Source: Hymenobacter sp. IS2118 (GTDB lineage: Bacteria; Bacteroidota; Bacteroidia; Cytophagales; Hymenobacteraceae). Taken from it: a stretch of DNA of 64,000 nt. The position numbers and the translations under genes are program-made. Positions 35,773 to 44,863 of the stretch are shown here, piece by piece. Location of the stretch: assembly GCF_000715495.1 (NCBI RefSeq), contig NZ_JNLX01000131.1, positions 1-64,000 on the forward strand, given 5' to 3'. Each line of letters opens with the position of its first letter. Positions within the stretch are counted from its first letter, which is position 1. Under the pieces are notes generated by a model. It had not been told where the DNA came from. It made no database searches and saw only the letters and a list, made by a program, of their open reading frames with translations.

Positions 35773-36696
35773 TTACACGAACAGGCCGTCGACGGACAGG
35801 TAACGCTCGCCGGTGTCGTAGCAGAACGTCAGGACCCGGGCGCCCTGGGGCATGTCAGGCAGCTTTTTGGCCACAGCTGCCAGGGAAGCCCCGGAAGAAA
35901 CCCCAATGAAGAGCCCTTCCTCGCGGGCAGCGCGGCGGGTCATCTCGTAGGCTTCCTGCTGTGACACCTGAATGGCTCCATCGAGGACGTTGGTGTGCAG
36001 GTTTTCAGGGATAAAGCCGGCGCCAATGCCCTGAATGGGGTGCGGGCCCGGCGCACCGCCGCTGATAACGGGCGAGGCCTCCGGCTCCACGGCGAAAGTT
36101 TGCATGGTGGGAAACAAGGGCTTGAGCACTTCCGTCACGGCGGTGATGTGGCCGCCGGTGCCCACGCCGGTAATGTGGTAGTCGAAGCCTTCGGGGGCGT
36201 CGCGCAGAATTTCCTGAGCGGTGGTATCGGCGTGGATTTGCAAGTTGGCAGGGTTCGAGAACTGCATGGGCATCCAGGCGCCGGGCGTGGTGGCCACGAT
36301 TTCCTGGGCCCGCTCGATGGCTCCTTTCATGCCCTTCTCGCGCGGCGTCAGCTCCAGGTTGGCCCCGTAGGCGGCCATGAGGCGGCGGCGCTCAATGCTC
36401 ATGCTCTCCGGCATTACCAGGGTTAGCCGGTAGCCTTTCACGGCGGCTACCAGGGCCAGGCCCACACCGGTGTTGCCGGAGGTGGGCTCCACAATCAGGC
36501 TGTCCGGGGTGAGGAGGCCGTCTTTTTCAGCCTGTGCAATCATCGACAGGGCAATCCGGTCTTTGATGGAGCCGCCGGGGTTGGCGCGCTCCATTTTTAC
36601 CCATACTTCTACGTCGGGCCGGATAGTGGCGAAAAGGCGATTGAGACGCACCAGCGGCGTATTGCCGATGGTATCGAGAATGGAATTAGCTTTCAT
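35773..36696 (-). CDS. cysM: Cysteine synthase (O-acetylserine sulfhydrylase)
   Basis: A PLP enzyme that makes cysteine from O-acetylserine and sulfide. 307 residues. The PLP lysine lies in GGSIKDRIA, the substrate loop is [12 protein letters not shown] and the phosphate loop [12 protein letters not shown]. The segment [11 protein letters not shown] fits the CysK/CysM group; its length suits CysM-like or CysK-like equally, so the symbol is tentative. Its substrate is made by the serine acetyltransferase encoded 114 bp upstream on the same strand. Confidence 0.9.
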   Translation of the reverse strand: MKANSILDTIGNTPLVRLNRLFATIRPDVEVWVKMERANPGGSIKDRIALSMIAQAEKDGLLTPDSLIVEPTSGNTGVGLALVAAVKGYRLTLVMPESMSIERRRLMAAYGANLELTPREKGMKGAIERAQEIVATTPGAWMPMQFSNPANLQIHADTTAQEILRDAPEGFDYHITGVGTGGHITAVTEVLKPLFPTMQTFAVEPEASPVISGGAPGPHPIQGIGAGFIPENLHTNVLDGAIQVSQQEAYEMTRRAAREEGLFIGVSSGASLAAVAKKLPDMPQGARVLTFCYDTGERYLSVDGLFV

Positions 36697-36810
36697 GTTT
36701 TGGGGGTCTTGGGGACTTGTTTATTTTAGATATAAGGGCATTGGGACCGGGTATTAAAAATCAAGACGAGAAAACCAGGTCCCGAAAACACCAAGGCCCA
36801 AACTCCTAAA

Positions 36811-37647
36811 TCAAATGGAAAATACCAGCTCGGCGGCGGGGTCGACGTTGCGCGAAATTTGAATGTGGGCCCGGTGGTAAACGCGCGAATGTGAGGGTAC
36901 GCTCTCGGTCAGCCACACGTTGCCGCCGATGATGCTGCGGGTGCCCACTACCGTGCTGCCGCCCAATATAGTAGCCCCGGCATAGATGACCACATGGTCT
37001 TCGATGGTGGGGTGCCGCTTGGTGCCTTGCAAGCCCTTGGTCACGCTGAGCGCCCCCAAAGTCACGCCCTGGTAAATCTGCACGTTGGCCCCGATAACGG
37101 CGGTTTCGCCGATAACCAAGCCGGTGCCGTGGTCGATGCAGAACGCGGCCCCGATTTGGGCGCCGGGGTGAATATCGATGCCAGTACGCTGGTGGGCGTA
37201 CTCACTAAGCAGGCGCGGCAGACGCGGCAGCCCGCGCTGGTGCAGGGCGTGGGCCAGGCGGTGCAGGGCCGTGGCGTAGAAACCGGGGTAGGAGCTGACG
37301 ATTTCGCCCAAGCCCTGCGCCGCCGGGTCGCTGGCCAGAATGGCGGTGGCATCGCGCAGCAGGGCGTTGCGCAAGGCCGGCAGCTGGGCTGTGAATTCGT
37401 CGGCCAGGGTCGGGGCCGACGCGGGCAGCGCGGGCACCTGCGCCAGCAGCACCGCCAGCTCGGCCCGGAAATGGTAGAGCTCGGCCGCGACGGCATCGGC
37501 CGTAGACAAAGGCCGTTCGGAGCGTTGCGGGAACAGCAGGGCTAGTAACCCATCGGCCAGCGCGCAAAAAGCGGTGCCGGGCAGGGCGTCGGGCACGGTG
37601 GCGTGGGCCTTGGCCAATTCGGCAGCAAAAGAAGGAGAAGGGAGCAC
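36811..37647 (-). CDS. cysE: Serine O-acetyltransferase (EpsC/CysE type)
   Basis: Acetylates serine for cysteine synthesis. The start is uncertain: GTG at 37647 ([15 protein letters not shown] follows) gives 278 residues, while the open frame runs to a TTG at 37725. An alpha-helical N-terminal domain precedes a left-handed beta-helix from about residue 150: [20 protein letters not shown], then [22 protein letters not shown]. The catalytic His is in the IDHGTG block. The C-terminal tail that forms the CysK-binding peptide in enteric CysE (ending Ile) is ended by LVFSI, so a complex with the synthase is possible. The gene pair is in biosynthetic order. Confidence 0.88.
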   Translation of the reverse strand: MLPSPSFAAELAKAHATVPDALPGTAFCALADGLLALLFPQRSERPLSTADAVAAELYHFRAELAVLLAQVPALPASAPTLADEFTAQLPALRNALLRDATAILASDPAAQGLGEIVSSYPGFYATALHRLAHALHQRGLPRLPRLLSEYAHQRTGIDIHPGAQIGAAFCIDHGTGLVIGETAVIGANVQIYQGVTLGALSVTKGLQGTKRHPTIEDHVVIYAGATILGGSTVVGTRSIIGGNVWLTESVPSHSRVYHRAHIQISRNVDPAAELVFSI

Positions 37648-37831
37648 AGCGACAGAAAAAACGGTAACAAGAACCGAAGGAGTTAAACCCGGCCGTGGGA
37701 TGAAGGTTTCGGAGCATCCAGGCAACGGTGAGGACGAGTTGGCCGTTTAGCCAGCAGCCCCACCCGAAGGCTACTCCGCTCAACGGCCGGGCCAAAAGAT
37801 ACTCCTTTCCTTCCTTTTTAAGAGCAGCCCC

Positions 37832-38173
37832 ATGTCTGATACCACCATCACCAAAGTCGATTCGCGCCATTCGCCCAAGGGCAAAGACGGCGAAAAATAC
37901 CTGGCCTCCGGCAAGCACGTTGCCATGCGCATGTGGGAAAACGAGCAGCCCGGCGAACCCAAAGAACCTTCCGCCAGCGCCTACGAAACGGTCGGATTCG
38001 TACTGAGCGGCCGCGCCGAGCTGCATTTGGCCGGTCAGGTTGTCATTCTGGAAACCGGAAATTCGTGGGTGGTGCCGCAAGGAGCCGAACATACCTACAA
38101 GATACTGGAGCCCTTCACTGCCGTGGAAGCCACTTCGCCACCGGCGCAGGTGCACGGACGCGACGAAGAATAG
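37832..38173 (+). CDS. Small cupin-domain protein
   Basis: 113 residues. One double-stranded beta-helix (about 35-105) with ETVGFVLSGRAELHLAGQ as motif 1 and a motif 2 around WVVPQGAEHTYKIL. Metal ligands are incomplete: one clear His in the second motif, and no HxH in the first, so a metal-dependent activity is doubtful. It is divergent from cysE and 183 bp ahead of the aldo/keto reductase gene. The role is unknown. Confidence 0.75.
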   Translation: MSDTTITKVDSRHSPKGKDGEKYLASGKHVAMRMWENEQPGEPKEPSASAYETVGFVLSGRAELHLAGQVVILETGNSWVVPQGAEHTYKILEPFTAVEATSPPAQVHGRDEE

Positions 38174-38220
38174 CGCCGGAACTCAACAACAGGCTATTGC
38201 AGCTGCCCTGCCAGGCGCAG

Positions 38221-38283
38221 GCCCGGCATTGCTAACGCAGACTTTCTCCTTCAAGGAGATGGGTTTCGTTAACAATGCCGGGC
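38221..38283. repeat. Nested palindrome between the cupin and reductase genes
   Basis: The 17-bp outer arms GCCCGGCATTGCTAACG (38221-38237) and CGTTAACAATGCCGGGC (38267-38283) differ by one pair. Inside, CTCCTT/AAGGAG forms a second small hairpin. It is the only copy seen of this family in the window. Confidence 0.8.
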
Positions 38284-38356
38284 TTTCGCTTGGCAGTTTT
38301 TTTGGCTATTGCCAGTCATTATCCCTTCAAAATCACCTTTTCAATCCTTCCTTCAG

Positions 38357-39337
38357 ATGAAAACCCGTGAACTGGGCCGCACCGGCCAGCAGGTATCAGC
38401 GCTGGGCCTGGGCTGCATGTCGATGGCCTCTGACTACGCCTATGGCCCCAGCGACTCGCACGAGGCCGTGGCAACGCTGCACCGCGCCCTGGACCTGGGC
38501 GTGACCCTGTGGGATACGGCCGACGTCTACGGATTCGGGGCCAATGAGGAGCTACTGCGGCAAGTGCTGGTGCCAAACCGGGCCGCGGTTTTTCTGGCCA
38601 CCAAATTTGGTTTTGTAGCCGATGGCCAGGGCGGAGCCGCGGTTGATGTGCGGCCCGAGCGCATCGCGGCCGCCTGCGAGGCCAGCCTGAAACGCCTGGG
38701 CATCGACACCATCGACCTGTATTACGCCCACCGCATCGACCCGGCCGTGCCAGTGGAGGAAATGGTGGGGGCCATGGCCGCACTGGTGCAGGCCGGGAAG
38801 GTTCGGTTTCTGGGGCTTTCTGAAGCGTCGGCGGCCTCGCTGCGCCGGGCTCAGGCCACGCATCCCATCGCGGCGCTGCAATCGGAATACTCCTTGTTCA
38901 CCCGCGACGTGGAGGCGGATATTTTGCCGGCCTGTCGCGAGTTGGGCGTTAGTCTGGTGCCCTTTTCGCCGTTGGGCCGCGGGCTGCTCACCAACCCCGG
39001 GCCGCAGCTGGCCGCGCGGGATTTACGTCGGAGCATGCCCCGTTTTGGCGAGGAGGTGGGTGATGCCAACGCGCCCCTGGTGGCCGGCCTGCACCAAATG
39101 GCCAGCGAAAAAGGCATCAGCACGGCGCAGCTGGCCCTTGCCTGGCTGCTGGCGCAGGATGCCGGCATCGTGCCAATTCCCGGCACCAAGCGCCGCAAGT
39201 ACCTCGAAGAAAACGCAGCGGCGGCCGAAATCACCCTATCCGAGACCGACAAACAGCGACTGACGCAGCTGCTGGCCGCGCACCCCATAGCCGGCGCCCG
39301 CTACGGCGAAGGGGCCCTGAAGCTGGTGAACCGCTAG
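38357..39337 (+). CDS. Aldo/keto reductase
   Basis: An NADPH-dependent oxidoreductase with a TIM-barrel fold, 326 residues from the ATG at 38357 (MKTRELGRTGQQVSALGLGC). The catalytic tetrad is visible: D53 and Y58 in DTADVYG, K83 in ATKFG, and a His in YYAHRID. The C-terminal NADP-binding motif is IPGTKRRKYLEEN. It resembles the YajO/AKR13-like subgroup. Physiological substrate unknown. Cytoplasmic. Confidence 0.93.
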   Translation: MKTRELGRTGQQVSALGLGCMSMASDYAYGPSDSHEAVATLHRALDLGVTLWDTADVYGFGANEELLRQVLVPNRAAVFLATKFGFVADGQGGAAVDVRPERIAAACEASLKRLGIDTIDLYYAHRIDPAVPVEEMVGAMAALVQAGKVRFLGLSEASAASLRRAQATHPIAALQSEYSLFTRDVEADILPACRELGVSLVPFSPLGRGLLTNPGPQLAARDLRRSMPRFGEEVGDANAPLVAGLHQMASEKGISTAQLALAWLLAQDAGIVPIPGTKRRKYLEENAAAAEITLSETDKQRLTQLLAAHPIAGARYGEGALKLVNR

Positions 39338-39384
39338 GCGCAACGGCTTATTCGACCAGAAACCAGCGGGTGCTAAAACCTGAA

Positions 39385-42300
39385 TCAACAATCCGGCGCC
39401 GTGCTGAGCGGACCCGCCACCCAATCGTGCACCATTTTGACCAGCGCGGCTTCCTGAAACGGCTTGGTGAGGTAGTCATTCATGCCAGCGGCCAGGCATT
39501 TGCTCCGCTCGCCTTTGATGGCATTGGCCGTGAGGGCGATGATGGGTACCGTGGGCCCGAACTGCTCGCGGAACAGCGCCGTGGCAACGTAGCCGTTCAT
39601 CACGGGCATTTGCACGTCCATCAGCACCAGGTCGAAGGGCTGGTGGGCGGCCAGGGCCAGGGCCACTTCCCCGTTGGCGGCCTCGGTCACTTCCATGCCG
39701 GCGTTGGCGAGGAAGATGGTGGCCAGCATGCGGTTGAATACGTTGTCTTCGACGAGCAAAATGCGCTTGCCGCGCAACGCAGGCCGCAAGTGGCTGACGT
39801 CGGAGTACTCCTTCTGCGGCAAGTCGTGCTCCTCCCCGATGGGCAGCTGCAGGGTGAAGCGGTTGGTGGTGCCCTGGTTTTTCTGGCTTTCGATGCGCAG
39901 GGTGCCGCCCAGCAATTCCACCAGCTTCTGGCTGATGCCCAGGCCCAGGCCCGTACCGCCAAAATTGCGCGTCACCGACGAGTCTTCCTGGCTGAAGTCA
40001 TCAAATACCTGCGCCAGGTAGTCGGCGTCGATGCCGATGCCGGTATCCTGCACCACAAACTCGACGGTGACCGTGTCCGCCGCAGCGGGCTCCAGCAGGT
40101 TGCAGGCGATGGTTAACATTCCTTGCTCGTTGAATTTCAAGGAGTTGCCGACCAGGTTCAGCAAAATCTGGGTGATGCGGTAAGGGTCGCCGAGCAAGAC
40201 TTTCGGCAGCCGCGGGTCAATGCGGGTCACTATGCGCAGGCCTTTTTCCTCGGCTTTGTAGCGCAGCGTTTTTTCGACCTGCGTGCACAACCGGGCGGCG
40301 CTAAACCCGATAGTTTCGACGACCACGCGCCCGGCTTCGATTTTGGACAGGTCCAGAATGTCGTTAATAACGACCAGCAGGTTCTCAGCCGAAGCCGCGA
40401 TGGCGTTCAGGTAGTTCGCCTGGGGGCCGTCGAGGTCGGTTTTGGCCAGCAGCTGGCTCATGCCCAGAATGGCGTTCATGGGCGTGCGGATTTCGTGGCT
40501 CATGTTGGCCAGAAACTCCTGTTTGGCCCGTGTGCTGAACTCGGCCTGGCCCTTGGCTTCGCGCAGGCTGGCTTCCAATACTTTCTGCGGCGTCACGTCG
40601 AGGTAGATACCAATGGAGCCAATCAGCCGCTGATTATCGTCGTAGAGCGGGGCGCCGCTCACCAGCAGCCACTTCACTTCGCCGGATTTGGTGGTTACCG
40701 CAATTTCATAGGAATCGGCGATGCCCTGCTGCCGGACGGCCCGCTTGCTCTCAACCAGCACCAAATCTTCGCCCTTCAGCAGCAGCGGCGACAGGCGGCT
40801 GCCCATCAATTCGTCGGTGCAGAAGCCCGTCATGCCGCAAAAGCTCTGGTTGGCGTAGAGCAGGTGGTCGTCCAAATCAGCCTCTACCAGACCCAGCGAC
40901 ATGTTTTCGATGATGCCGCGGTACTTTTCTTCCCGCCGTTTCAGGTCCGCGTCGGCCTTGGTGCGGGCGGTAATGTCCTCGTACTTCCACAGGTGACCGA
41001 TGTAGCGGCTTTGGTCAAAAATCGGCGCGAAGTCCCGCTTGATGGTGCGCCCGTCGACCAGGCTCAGCACGTCGCCGGCCACAGGCTGTTGCGCGCGGAG
41101 CAGGCTCTGAATCCGGGCCACGTACTGGGCGGGATTTTTCACGTAGGATTTCGAGCCTTCCGTGAGCCAGCCACCGTCTTTGCCCACGAGCCGGGCCGGC
41201 GTGCCGGGCACGGTCAGCAGCTTGCAAAATGCCTCGTTGGAAAGCACGATGCGGCGGTTTTCGTCTTCCAGCACCAACCCTTCGTGGAAGTTGGCGATGA
41301 CCGTAGACAGGCGCCGGGCCGAGGCATCGAGCGCTTCCTGGGCCTCTTTCAGCTTCGAAATTTCGGTGTGCGTTCCCGAAATAATGAGCGGTTCGCCGTT
41401 GGCAGCCCGCTCGGTGGCCAAGCCGCGGCTGAGTATCCACTTGTAGCGGCCGTCCTTGCAGCGCATGCGAAACTCAACCGTTAGCAGCGCCGAATCACCC
41501 GCCAGATAGGTATCTACGGCTTGCTGGACCGGTGCCACGTCTTCGGGGTGAATGTGCGCTGCGAAGGACTCGTACCCGTCCGGAAACTCGTCGGACCGGT
41601 ACCCGAGCATGGCCTTGTATTCGGCAGAATACGTAACGTTTCGCGGGCCACGCAGGTCATACTCCCAGATGCCGTCGCCAAAGCCTTCCACGGCCAGGTG
41701 CCAACGCAGGTCGGTTTCGCGCTGGGCTTGTTTCAGGGACGTGATATCCTGGAGAATGCCGCTGTAGTTCACCCCTGTCGCGTCGCGTCCCGTGAGCACG
41801 GAGTTGCCCCGAACCCAGCGCAAGGGCTGCCCCGGCACCATCAGCCGGCCCTCATAAAACCACGGCGTCTGGTTGCGGGTAGCGTCCTCAATGGACTGCC
41901 AGAGGCCGGGCAGGTCGTCGGCGTGCGAAAACCGGAACACATCGCCGAAGCCCATGCGCGGAATGCCAAACAGCTCCAGCATTTTCGGACTCATGTAGTT
42001 AAAGCCGAATGTGCCATCGAAGTTGTGACGCCATTCGTAGAGCACGACCGGCACATTCTCGGCCAGGGCCCGAAACCGGTGTTCGCTCTCGACCAGGGTG
42101 AGCTGGCTTTTTTTCCATTCTGAGATGTCCTCCAGCAAGCATGCCAGCACCGTTTCGCCCGTTTGGTTGCGAATGGGCTGCACCTTCACCCGAATCCAGC
42201 AGGACTGGCTGCCGCCCCGCGGGTTGCGCACTTCGTACTGAAACGGCACTTTGTCGCGCAGCCGGGTCGCAACGTATTCCAGGGTTTGGGGGTCGTCGAG

Positions 42301-42534
42301 GTCGGGGCGCAGGAAGGTGTCCGGTAGTCGCCCGAGCACTTCGGGCAGCTCAAATCCGCACAGAGTCGAGAAGCCTTCGTTCACCCACATCACCCGTCCG
42401 TCGGCGTCGGTCAGCAGCACGGCGGGGTACAGCTGCTGCATCAGCAGCACCAGCTGCTCGTGGGCGGGCGGCGGCGCGTCGGCGGCGGCCTGAAGGCGAA
42501 CGGCACCCGTGGCCTGAGCCAGTGCCGCCCGCAA
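39385..42534 (-). CDS. Hybrid sensor histidine kinase with five PAS domains
   Basis: A soluble sensor kinase with an attached receiver, about 1049 residues from a TTG at 42534. Five PAS regions in a row: about 25-140, 155-260, 270-395, 405-520 and 535-650. HisKA follows with the phospho-accepting His in NMSHEIRTPMN (about 680), then HATPase_c with GGTGLGLGISQKLVEL, then a receiver with LVLMDVQMPVMNG (Asp about 971) and TANAIKG. In the same frame an ATG at 42591 starts MTTAELQHSLE, then an amber TAG at 42556-42558, then QQADNAALRAA, which joins smoothly onto this frame. So the natural start may be cut off by a nonsense codon. No membrane segments. No partner regulator lies nearby. Confidence 0.88.
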   Translation of the reverse strand: MRAALAQATGAVRLQAAADAPPPAHEQLVLLMQQLYPAVLLTDADGRVMWVNEGFSTLCGFELPEVLGRLPDTFLRPDLDDPQTLEYVATRLRDKVPFQYEVRNPRGGSQSCWIRVKVQPIRNQTGETVLACLLEDISEWKKSQLTLVESEHRFRALAENVPVVLYEWRHNFDGTFGFNYMSPKMLELFGIPRMGFGDVFRFSHADDLPGLWQSIEDATRNQTPWFYEGRLMVPGQPLRWVRGNSVLTGRDATGVNYSGILQDITSLKQAQRETDLRWHLAVEGFGDGIWEYDLRGPRNVTYSAEYKAMLGYRSDEFPDGYESFAAHIHPEDVAPVQQAVDTYLAGDSALLTVEFRMRCKDGRYKWILSRGLATERAANGEPLIISGTHTEISKLKEAQEALDASARRLSTVIANFHEGLVLEDENRRIVLSNEAFCKLLTVPGTPARLVGKDGGWLTEGSKSYVKNPAQYVARIQSLLRAQQPVAGDVLSLVDGRTIKRDFAPIFDQSRYIGHLWKYEDITARTKADADLKRREEKYRGIIENMSLGLVEADLDDHLLYANQSFCGMTGFCTDELMGSRLSPLLLKGEDLVLVESKRAVRQQGIADSYEIAVTTKSGEVKWLLVSGAPLYDDNQRLIGSIGIYLDVTPQKVLEASLREAKGQAEFSTRAKQEFLANMSHEIRTPMNAILGMSQLLAKTDLDGPQANYLNAIAASAENLLVVINDILDLSKIEAGRVVVETIGFSAARLCTQVEKTLRYKAEEKGLRIVTRIDPRLPKVLLGDPYRITQILLNLVGNSLKFNEQGMLTIACNLLEPAAADTVTVEFVVQDTGIGIDADYLAQVFDDFSQEDSSVTRNFGGTGLGLGISQKLVELLGGTLRIESQKNQGTTNRFTLQLPIGEEHDLPQKEYSDVSHLRPALRGKRILLVEDNVFNRMLATIFLANAGMEVTEAANGEVALALAAHQPFDLVLMDVQMPVMNGYVATALFREQFGPTVPIIALTANAIKGERSKCLAAGMNDYLTKPFQEAALVKMVHDWVAGPLSTAPDC

Positions 42535-42777
42535 AGCCGCGTTATCGGCTTGCTGCTACTCCAAGGAGTGTTGTAGCTCGGCAGTAGTCATATGCGGTTT
42601 TCCCTCAGCTTCACAAGGTAACACATTGTTTTATTTGCGGTTGGCTCAACTGCAAGTTTAATATTCCTGGTTGATTTTTCAGTTCACGAATTGGCATAAG
42701 GTGTAATCACATGTGCTCACACTGTTGGGCCATTTTCTTTGCCGGCTGATGCAGAGCGGCCGATGCGCGGCAGCCTG

Positions 42778-44787
42778 TTATTTCACCAGCTCCACGCCCA
42801 GAATCTGGTCGCCGATTTCGAGCTTGTGGGCCACGTCCATGCCGCCCACTACCTGCGCGAAAATGGGGTAGCGGCCGTCGAGGTGCGGGGTAGCGGTATG
42901 GTTGATGAAGAACTGACAACTCTCGGTGTCTTTGCCCGCCGAGGCCAGCCCCACGCTGCCTTCTTCGTACTGCACATCGCCAAACTCAGACCGCAGGTTG
43001 TACGGCGCGCTGCCGTTGCCATCGCCGCGCGGGTCGCCGCCCTGGGCCACGAAATTGGGCACCACGCGGTGGAAATACAGGTTATCATAAAATTTATGCC
43101 CCACAAGCGTGACGAAGCTGGCCACGGCACCGGGCGCTTCGTTGGGCTTCAGCTCCAAGATAATAATGCCCTTGGAAGTACGCAGGCGCACCTGCTGGCC
43201 GAGCGGCACACCTTGCACCACCGCCCAGTCGATGGGATGCTGCCGGGCCGTGGCGATGGGCGAAGGCGTCGGTTTCGGGGCCTTTTCCAGCTTGTCGAGG
43301 GCTTGCTGCAGGCCTTGCCAGGCCTCAATCTCACGCGGCAGCTGCAGCCGGGCCTGGGCCGCACGCAACGCGGCCAGGTCGGCGGGCTGCGGTGCGGGGT
43401 ACAGTTTGGCATCGCCCAGGGCTTCGGCCGCCGTGCCTATCTGGGCCACGTCGCCGGAGGCCAGAGCCTGACGCATGGCTGCGGCAAAATCGGGGTGGCG
43501 AGCGGCGGGGAAAGCGGCATCGCGGCGCATCGCCAGCAGGGCGCCCAGCGCGTAGCCCGCCACTACCGGCGACGGCCCGACTGCGGCGGCCTCGGCCCGC
43601 ACGAAGTCGAAGGAAGTTACGTCTTCGGCCAATGCTTGCAGCAAAAAGCCTTTCTCGTATACCGTTGGGGCGGCCGCGTACCGCTTGCGAATGGTTTCGG
43701 TGAGGCTGGGCCGCGAAGCCGGGCTGGCGTGGCGCACGGCGGCTTGCAGCAGCGCGGCCCGCACTCTGGCCGAGGCTTGCTTATTACCATCGGCCAGGGC
43801 GGCCAGCAACGGGCCGGACTCGCCTTTGGCATGCGCCAGCAGCCACTCGGCGCCCGTGAGGGCCACGGGGGCCCGGTCGTGACTGAGGGCATAGAACACG
43901 GCTTTGCGGCTGTCAGCGTAGGTTTCCGGGCCAAAGGGCAGGGCCCGGATGGCGCTCAGCCGCACCCGGTAGTCGCGGTCCTTCACGGCGAGGCGCGCCA
44001 GCGTTGCCGCCGGGCTCCCCGCCGCCCGGGCCGCTGCCGAAACCGGCAAGGCCGCGATTTTACCCAACGTGGCCGCCACTGCGGCCCGCACGGCATACGA
44101 CCGGTCTTTCACCGCCAGCCGCAGCAGGGTTTCCTGCGTTAATTGAGCCAGGTCGGCGTCGTAGCCACGGGTGCGCGAGAGGCCCACCGCCGCCAGTAAC
44201 CGGGCGCGCACCGGCAATTTGGGCGTGTTCAGCACCAGCACCGCCTGGCGAATGCCTTCGGGCGAGCTGACGCCGCGCAGGGCGGCGCGGCTCAGGCCCC
44301 AGGCCAGGGCCGCTACGCGCGCGGTATCGTTCAAGGCGCCCACGGCCCACAGCGCGGGCAGGCTGCGGCGGGTGACGGTGCGGCCCAGGGCCTCGTACAC
44401 GTAGCGGCGCACCACCGGGTCGGGCTCCAGCCGGGCGCGGGCGCGCAGGCTGTCCACGGCGGTGCTGTCGCCGGTTTGGCCCAGGGCGTAGGCGGCAGCC
44501 CGACGCACGCCGGGGTCGGCATCGCGCAGCAGCGGCAGCAGGCCGGGCACGGCGGCCGGTGCCTGCACCGAGGCAAAGGCCAGGGCCGCCTCGCGCCGGT
44601 AGGCGGGGTTGGCGTTGGTCAGAAACGGGAGTAGGGCGGCGGTGTCGCGCTCATCCTGGGCCGTACCAATCTGCCGGTTGATGGGGTCGTGGTACTTATT
44701 GGCCAGGGCGGCGCTGGGGCGGGGCGTGCGCGCGCAGGCCGTGAGCAGCAACAGCAGCGGCCAGAGGCGAAGGGAACGAATAGGCAT
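42778..44787 (-). CDS. HEAT-repeat lipoprotein with C-terminal cyclophilin-type peptidyl-prolyl isomerase
   Basis: 669 residues from the ATG at 44787, which starts a lipoprotein signal with lipobox LLTAC (Cys18). Residues about 45-480 contain many HEAT-like helical pairs, for instance AAVPGLLPLLRDADPGVRRA. The last 165 residues are a cyclophilin domain: FHRVVPNFVAQGGDPRGDG (active-site Arg and the FVxQGGD block), CQFFINHTATPHLDGRY and FAQVVGGMDV. It probably assists folding in the periplasm, with the HEAT array gripping clients or partners. The fusion of the two is unusual but known in Bacteroidota. Confidence 0.88.
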   Translation of the reverse strand: MPIRSLRLWPLLLLLTACARTPRPSAALANKYHDPINRQIGTAQDERDTAALLPFLTNANPAYRREAALAFASVQAPAAVPGLLPLLRDADPGVRRAAAYALGQTGDSTAVDSLRARARLEPDPVVRRYVYEALGRTVTRRSLPALWAVGALNDTARVAALAWGLSRAALRGVSSPEGIRQAVLVLNTPKLPVRARLLAAVGLSRTRGYDADLAQLTQETLLRLAVKDRSYAVRAAVAATLGKIAALPVSAAARAAGSPAATLARLAVKDRDYRVRLSAIRALPFGPETYADSRKAVFYALSHDRAPVALTGAEWLLAHAKGESGPLLAALADGNKQASARVRAALLQAAVRHASPASRPSLTETIRKRYAAAPTVYEKGFLLQALAEDVTSFDFVRAEAAAVGPSPVVAGYALGALLAMRRDAAFPAARHPDFAAAMRQALASGDVAQIGTAAEALGDAKLYPAPQPADLAALRAAQARLQLPREIEAWQGLQQALDKLEKAPKPTPSPIATARQHPIDWAVVQGVPLGQQVRLRTSKGIIILELKPNEAPGAVASFVTLVGHKFYDNLYFHRVVPNFVAQGGDPRGDGNGSAPYNLRSEFGDVQYEEGSVGLASAGKDTESCQFFINHTATPHLDGRYPIFAQVVGGMDVAHKLEIGDQILGVELVK

Positions 44788-44863
44788 AGTCGGGGGAAGA
44801 ATGAAGCCGCAGCGGGTAGAATTGCACTGGCCGAAGCGGGCCGTCAAGTACGGAATCAAATTC

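Noticed and set aside
40123..41484. A 453-codon plus-strand frame
   Set aside because: Antisense to the histidine kinase, which has unmistakable domains.
42739..44142. A 467-codon plus-strand frame
   Set aside because: Antisense to the HEAT/cyclophilin gene.
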